From Cyclobacteriaceae bacterium (lineage in GTDB: Bacteria > Bacteroidota > Bacteroidia > Cytophagales > Cyclobacteriaceae): DNA of 6,336 nucleotides. Made by a program: the position numbers and the translations under genes. Where the stretch lies: contig VFKK01000263.1 of the NCBI GenBank assembly GCA_009885605.1, positions 1-6,336 of the forward strand, given 5' to 3'. Under the pieces are notes generated by a model that was not told the origin of the DNA, made no database searches, and saw only the letters and a list, made by a program, of their open reading frames with translations. Numbering within the stretch: position 1 is the stretch's first letter; each line of letters starts with the position of its first letter. Of the stretch, positions 5,274 to 6,336 are shown piece after piece.

Positions 5274-6148
5274 GTCTACTATTTAAAATAGGATTTTTAG
5301 ACATCACCATCGTCAATATGATCGATATTGCGTTGGTGGCTGCCCTATTGTATCAAGTATATAAGCTGCTTAAAGGAAGTGTCGCGATCAAGATCTTTCT
5401 TGGATTTCTTTCGATATACCTGATTTATTTGCTTGTGAGAGCTATCAGAATGGAGTTGCTTTCAGCAATTTTGGGCCAGTTTATGGGTGTAGGCGTCATA
5501 GCCGCTATCATCATTTTTGCCCCTGAGATCAGAAAGTTTTTACTCCTGATAGGCAGATCTTCTTTCTTGTCCGATGACAATGCCTGGAAAGATTTCTTAT
5601 TCTTCTGGCGAAAAAAAGAAAACTCAGCTTTCAACATAAGCCCGATTATCGATGCATCTAAAACCCTTGCAGGAAGCAATACAGGTGCATTAATTGTGAT
5701 TTCCAGTAGCACGGGTTTAAAATTTTACGCAGAAAGCGGTGACCTTCTGGATGCCGAACTCTCCAAGCGATTGCTAATTTCTATTTTCAATAAATATAGT
5801 CCGCTTCACGATGGTGCTGTGATCATTCATAAAGGCCGGATAAAAGCTGCCCGTTGCATCTTACCTGTGACAGAGCGGGAAGTTCCGGCTCAATTTGGAC
5901 TTAGACACCGGGCAGGAATAGGAATGTCAGAAGCGACAGATGCCTTAATTTTAATGGTGTCAGAAGAAACCGGCCAGGTCTCGATGGCAAAAAATGGTAA
6001 GATTCTTCATAACATGTCTTTTCAGGAGGTAAGGGAAACAATCAATGATTACCTGAACAATGAGGATGTAGACACCAGATTTGAAGATCTGGAGGCTTAC
6101 GAAACCAAAAAGAAACGCAAACTGGCGATGACCAGTAAGACAACTTAA
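5270..6148 (+). CDS. cdaA: Diadenylate cyclase CdaA (DisA_N domain)
   Basis: This membrane-bound enzyme makes the second messenger c-di-AMP from two ATP. The 292-residue protein has three N-terminal membrane segments (about 15-33, 39-57, 72-92) followed by a DAC domain (about 122-245) with the catalytic DGA (181-183), GLRHR (210-214) and SEETG (231-235) motifs; the basic tail (about 270-292) is lysine-rich. Canonical members often have GTRHR, here GLRHR, with the RHR intact. The start is TTG at 5270, overlapping the folP stop as TTGA; the residues after it (MSLLFKIGFLD) look like the conserved start of Bacteroidota CdaA, whereas the first ATG (residue 17) would cut into the first membrane segment. 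Coupling to folP is therefore likely. The partner cdaR and glmM of Firmicutes are not next to it. It ends before a strong hairpin at 6195-6236. Identification is secure; the start is probable. Confidence 0.94.
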   Translation: MSLLFKIGFLDITIVNMIDIALVAALLYQVYKLLKGSVAIKIFLGFLSIYLIYLLVRAIRMELLSAILGQFMGVGVIAAIIIFAPEIRKFLLLIGRSSFLSDDNAWKDFLFFWRKKENSAFNISPIIDASKTLAGSNTGALIVISSSTGLKFYAESGDLLDAELSKRLLISIFNKYSPLHDGAVIIHKGRIKAARCILPVTEREVPAQFGLRHRAGIGMSEATDALILMVSEETGQVSMAKNGKILHNMSFQEVRETINDYLNNEDVDTRFEDLEAYETKKKRKLAMTSKTT

Positions 6149-6194
6149 AAGTTACCCAATCTATTTTTCGGTTAATAAATCAATCTTTTTAATC

Positions 6195-6236
6195 AAGCAA
6201 AAACCGACAAGGTATCCCTGTCGGTTTTTGCTTTTT
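6195..6236. terminator. Bidirectional terminator between cdaA and the convergent gene
   Basis: An 18-bp stem with one A/C mismatch (6195-6212 pairs with 6216-6233, loop TAT) has the core CCGACA / TGTCGG flanked by A5 and T5. On either strand the GC core is followed by GGTTTTTGCTT, so it can end transcripts of cdaA (plus) and of the minus-strand gene at 6277-6336. On the plus strand the T run continues to 6236, making it the stronger direction. Confidence 0.88.
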
Positions 6237-6276
6237 GGTAAAATTAAATTTGAATGATAACAAACTGATCACTGAT

Positions 6277-6336
6277 TTATTTCAAAACTCCCAGTTCCTT
6301 TCCCACTTCTATAAATGCAGCAATAGCTGTATCAAG
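6277..6336 (-). CDS. kbl: C-terminal end of probable glycine C-acetyltransferase (2-amino-3-ketobutyrate CoA ligase), 5' part outside window
   Basis: The last 19 codons and TAA (6277-6279) are visible, reading LDTAIAAFIEVGKELGVLK. This resembles the end of glycine C-acetyltransferase, where a helix with the form AFxxVGKxLGV closes the protein; the enzyme is PLP-dependent and makes or cleaves 2-amino-3-ketobutyrate in threonine-glycine metabolism. Other alpha-oxoamine synthases have similar tails, so the assignment is tentative. The gene is convergent with cdaA and shares its terminator. Confidence 0.6.
   Translation of the reverse strand, partial: LDTAIAAFIEVGKELGVLK

Noticed and set aside
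5425..5712. 95-codon minus-strand open frame inside cdaA
   Set aside because: It is antisense to the membrane and DAC regions of CdaA and resembles no family.

Overview
The window looks like a chromosomal segment of a Bacteroidota bacterium, most probably a Cytophagales/Cyclobacteriaceae-type organism. Evidence is moderate-to-low GC, near absence of Shine-Dalgarno sequences, a FadL/OmpP1-type outer-membrane protein of the Bacteroidota style, a BT_3928-like DoxX protein with a thioredoxin-like tail, a DUF1599 protein, and a folP-cdaA pair without cdaR. The taxonomic placement is inferred from protein style, not from a search.

Layout. 3-629 (+) is the 3' part of a serine/arginine/asparagine-rich low-complexity gene whose start lies outside the window. 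It ends in an intrinsic terminator that overlaps its own stop codon. 708-2219 (+) encodes a FadL/OmpP1-family beta-barrel precursor with its own candidate promoter. It converges on, and overlaps by 11 bp, a minus-strand operon read from 4374 down to 2209: DUF1599 protein, DoxX/thioredoxin-like membrane protein, shikimate kinase (aroK). The genes of this operon overlap by 8 and 4 nt. The fadL-side terminator is embedded in the 3' coding end of aroK. Only 14 bp separate the DUF1599 gene from the divergent pair folP (dihydropteroate synthase) and cdaA (diadenylate cyclase), which overlap by 4 nt. A long hairpin ends cdaA. After it comes the last 60 bp of a minus-strand gene that reads like the C-terminus of glycine C-acetyltransferase (kbl).

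How the genes fit together. aroK acts in the shikimate pathway that leads to chorismate and p-aminobenzoate, and p-aminobenzoate is a substrate of FolP, so the two divergent units touch the same folate supply line. CdaA makes c-di-AMP and is probably translated by coupling to folP. The DoxX protein probably sits in the inner membrane with a periplasmic, cysteine-free thioredoxin-like domain. The DUF1599 protein is an internal duplication of unknown activity. The window is mostly housekeeping. The points most worth a second look are the duplicated DUF1599 protein and its company, the two-cysteine DoxX protein, the terminator hidden inside a gene, and two TTG starts. No mobile element, CRISPR array, tRNA or rRNA was seen.
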